A stretch of DNA of 64,000 nt. Origin: Dermatophilus congolensis. Its GTDB lineage: Bacteria; Actinomycetota; Actinomycetes; Actinomycetales; Dermatophilaceae. Position numbers and translations under genes: made by a program. Below the pieces are notes generated by a model. It was not told the origin of the DNA. It made no database searches and saw nothing but the letters and a program-made list of their open reading frames with translations. Within the stretch, counting starts at the first letter, position 1. The number at the start of each line of letters is the position of its first letter. Positions 63,282 to 64,000 of the stretch are shown one piece after another. The stretch covers positions 620,001 through 684,000 of the forward strand of contig NZ_LT906453.1 in the NCBI RefSeq assembly GCF_900187045.1. Reading direction: 5' to 3'.

Positions 63282-64000
63282 ATGAGTTTGGTGGTGCAGA
63301 AGTACGGCGGTTCGTCGGTGGCGGATGCTGAGAGTGTTAAGCGTGTTGCGCGGCGGATTGTGGAGACCAAGCGTGCAGGCAACGATGTGTGTGTTGTCGT
63401 CTCGGCGATGGGGGACACGACGGATGATTTGATGGATCTTGCGCAGGAGGTGACTCCGCTTCCTCCGGCGCGTGAGCTGGATATGTTGCTGACTGCGGGT
63501 GAGCGCATTTCGATGGCTGTGTTGGCGATGGCTATTGAGGCGTTAGGGCATTCGGCGCAGTCGTTTACGGGGTCGCAGGCTGGTGTGATCACGGATGAGG
63601 TGCACGGTCGGGCGAGCATTATTGATGTGACCCCTGGTCGGATTCAGTCGGCGTTGGCTGAGGGCCATATCGCGATTGTGGCTGGTTTCCAGGGGGTTTC
63701 GCAGACGACGAAGAACATCACGACGTTGGGTCGGGGTGGTTCGGATACGACGGCGGTGGCTTTGGCTGCGGCGTTGGGTGCGGATGTGTGTGAGATCTAT
63801 TCGGATGTTGATGGTGTTTTCACGGCTGATCCGCGGATTGTGCCGAAGGCGCGTCGTCTCGAGCGTGTCTCCACGGAGGAGATGATGGAGATGGCGGCTT
63901 CTGGCGCGAAGATTCTCATGTTGCGTTGTGTGGAGTACGCGCGTCGTTTCAATGTTCCGATTCACGTTCGCTCGTCGTTCTCGCATAAGACGGGCACCAT
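63282..64000 (+). CDS. ask: Aspartate kinase (partial)
   Basis: The frame runs off the right edge after about 239 residues. [66 protein letters not shown] and [16 protein letters not shown] are the aspartate-kinase motifs. It phosphorylates aspartate, the first step to lysine, diaminopimelate, methionine and threonine. The regulatory ACT domains lie outside the window, as asd probably does. The ATG at 63282 starts the conserved region directly. Confidence 0.95.
   Translation, partial: MSLVVQKYGGSSVADAESVKRVARRIVETKRAGNDVCVVVSAMGDTTDDLMDLAQEVTPLPPARELDMLLTAGERISMAVLAMAIEALGHSAQSFTGSQAGVITDEVHGRASIIDVTPGRIQSALAEGHIAIVAGFQGVSQTTKNITTLGRGGSDTTAVALAAALGADVCEIYSDVDGVFTADPRIVPKARRLERVSTEEMMEMAASGAKILMLRCVEYARRFNVPIHVRSSFSHKTGT

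Overview
The window reads as a chromosomal segment of a moderately GC-rich actinobacterium (Actinomycetota). Supporting signs are the actinobacterial type of MoeZ sulfurtransferase, a Dcd close to the bifunctional mycobacterial form, a very large NAD-glutamate dehydrogenase, LCP and Amidase_6 cell-wall proteins, a short SRP RNA next to dnaX, and frequent GTG starts. Gene content and GC suggest a Micrococcales/Dermatophilaceae-like organism, but the species is an inference. There is no sign of a plasmid, prophage, insertion sequence or CRISPR array. The order tadA, serine tRNAs, ffs, dnaX, recR, ask resembles the origin-proximal block I recall from other actinobacteria.

Left part (1-16.5 kb): a translationally coupled minus-strand operon (two small membrane proteins, UDP-glucose pyrophosphorylase, a YdcF/SanA-like protein); map; a polysaccharide flippase with a Tat-type polysaccharide deacetylase lipoprotein and a HIT protein; def and a 2-hydroxyacid dehydrogenase; a glycyl-tRNA synthetase with alpha and beta subunits fused in one chain; two paralogous lytic-transglycosylase-like wall proteins, the second lacking the catalytic glutamate; and an aromatic/histidinol-phosphate aminotransferase gene (pat) broken by one extra C in a C7 tract.

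Middle part (16.5-39.5 kb): a CopD-CtaG copper/cytochrome-oxidase assembly protein; a thiamine locus in which thiO-thiS-thiG-moeZ are read leftward behind a TPP riboswitch while thiE is read rightward from the same short gap; a DUF2470 gene behind a near-perfect IdeR/DtxR iron box; a DUF1540 metallopeptide; an amino-acid permease divergent from an IclR regulator; the 1646-residue glutamate dehydrogenase; a BluB-CobT fusion for the lower ligand of cobalamin; dacB, dcd and cysK.

Right part (39.5-64 kb): a LacI regulator with a TTGCGCAA operator, a cold-shock gene, an LCP ligase, a secreted Amidase_6 protein, a secreted GH16 glycosidase with a lectin-like tail, upp, tadA and a HAD phosphatase. 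Then come three consecutive genes whose products keep the fold of a known enzyme but have lost its catalytic residues: a DEDDh exonuclease with a CCHC zinc knuckle, an ADP-ribosylglycohydrolase-like protein and a BadF-type kinase-like protein. After these come ffs, dnaX, plsC, recR, a DUF5063 gene, an ABC transporter with an atypical ATPase, and the start of aspartate kinase. All four serine tRNA isoacceptors (UGA, GCU, CGA, GGA), plus Arg(ACG) and Gly(CCC), lie between 33 and 56 kb.

The most unusual features are the exonuclease-like protein in which all four metal-binding acidic residues are gone, the run of degenerate enzymes that follows it, the catalytically altered transglycosylase paralogue, the pat frameshift with a dyad over its start codon, and the fused glycyl-tRNA synthetase.
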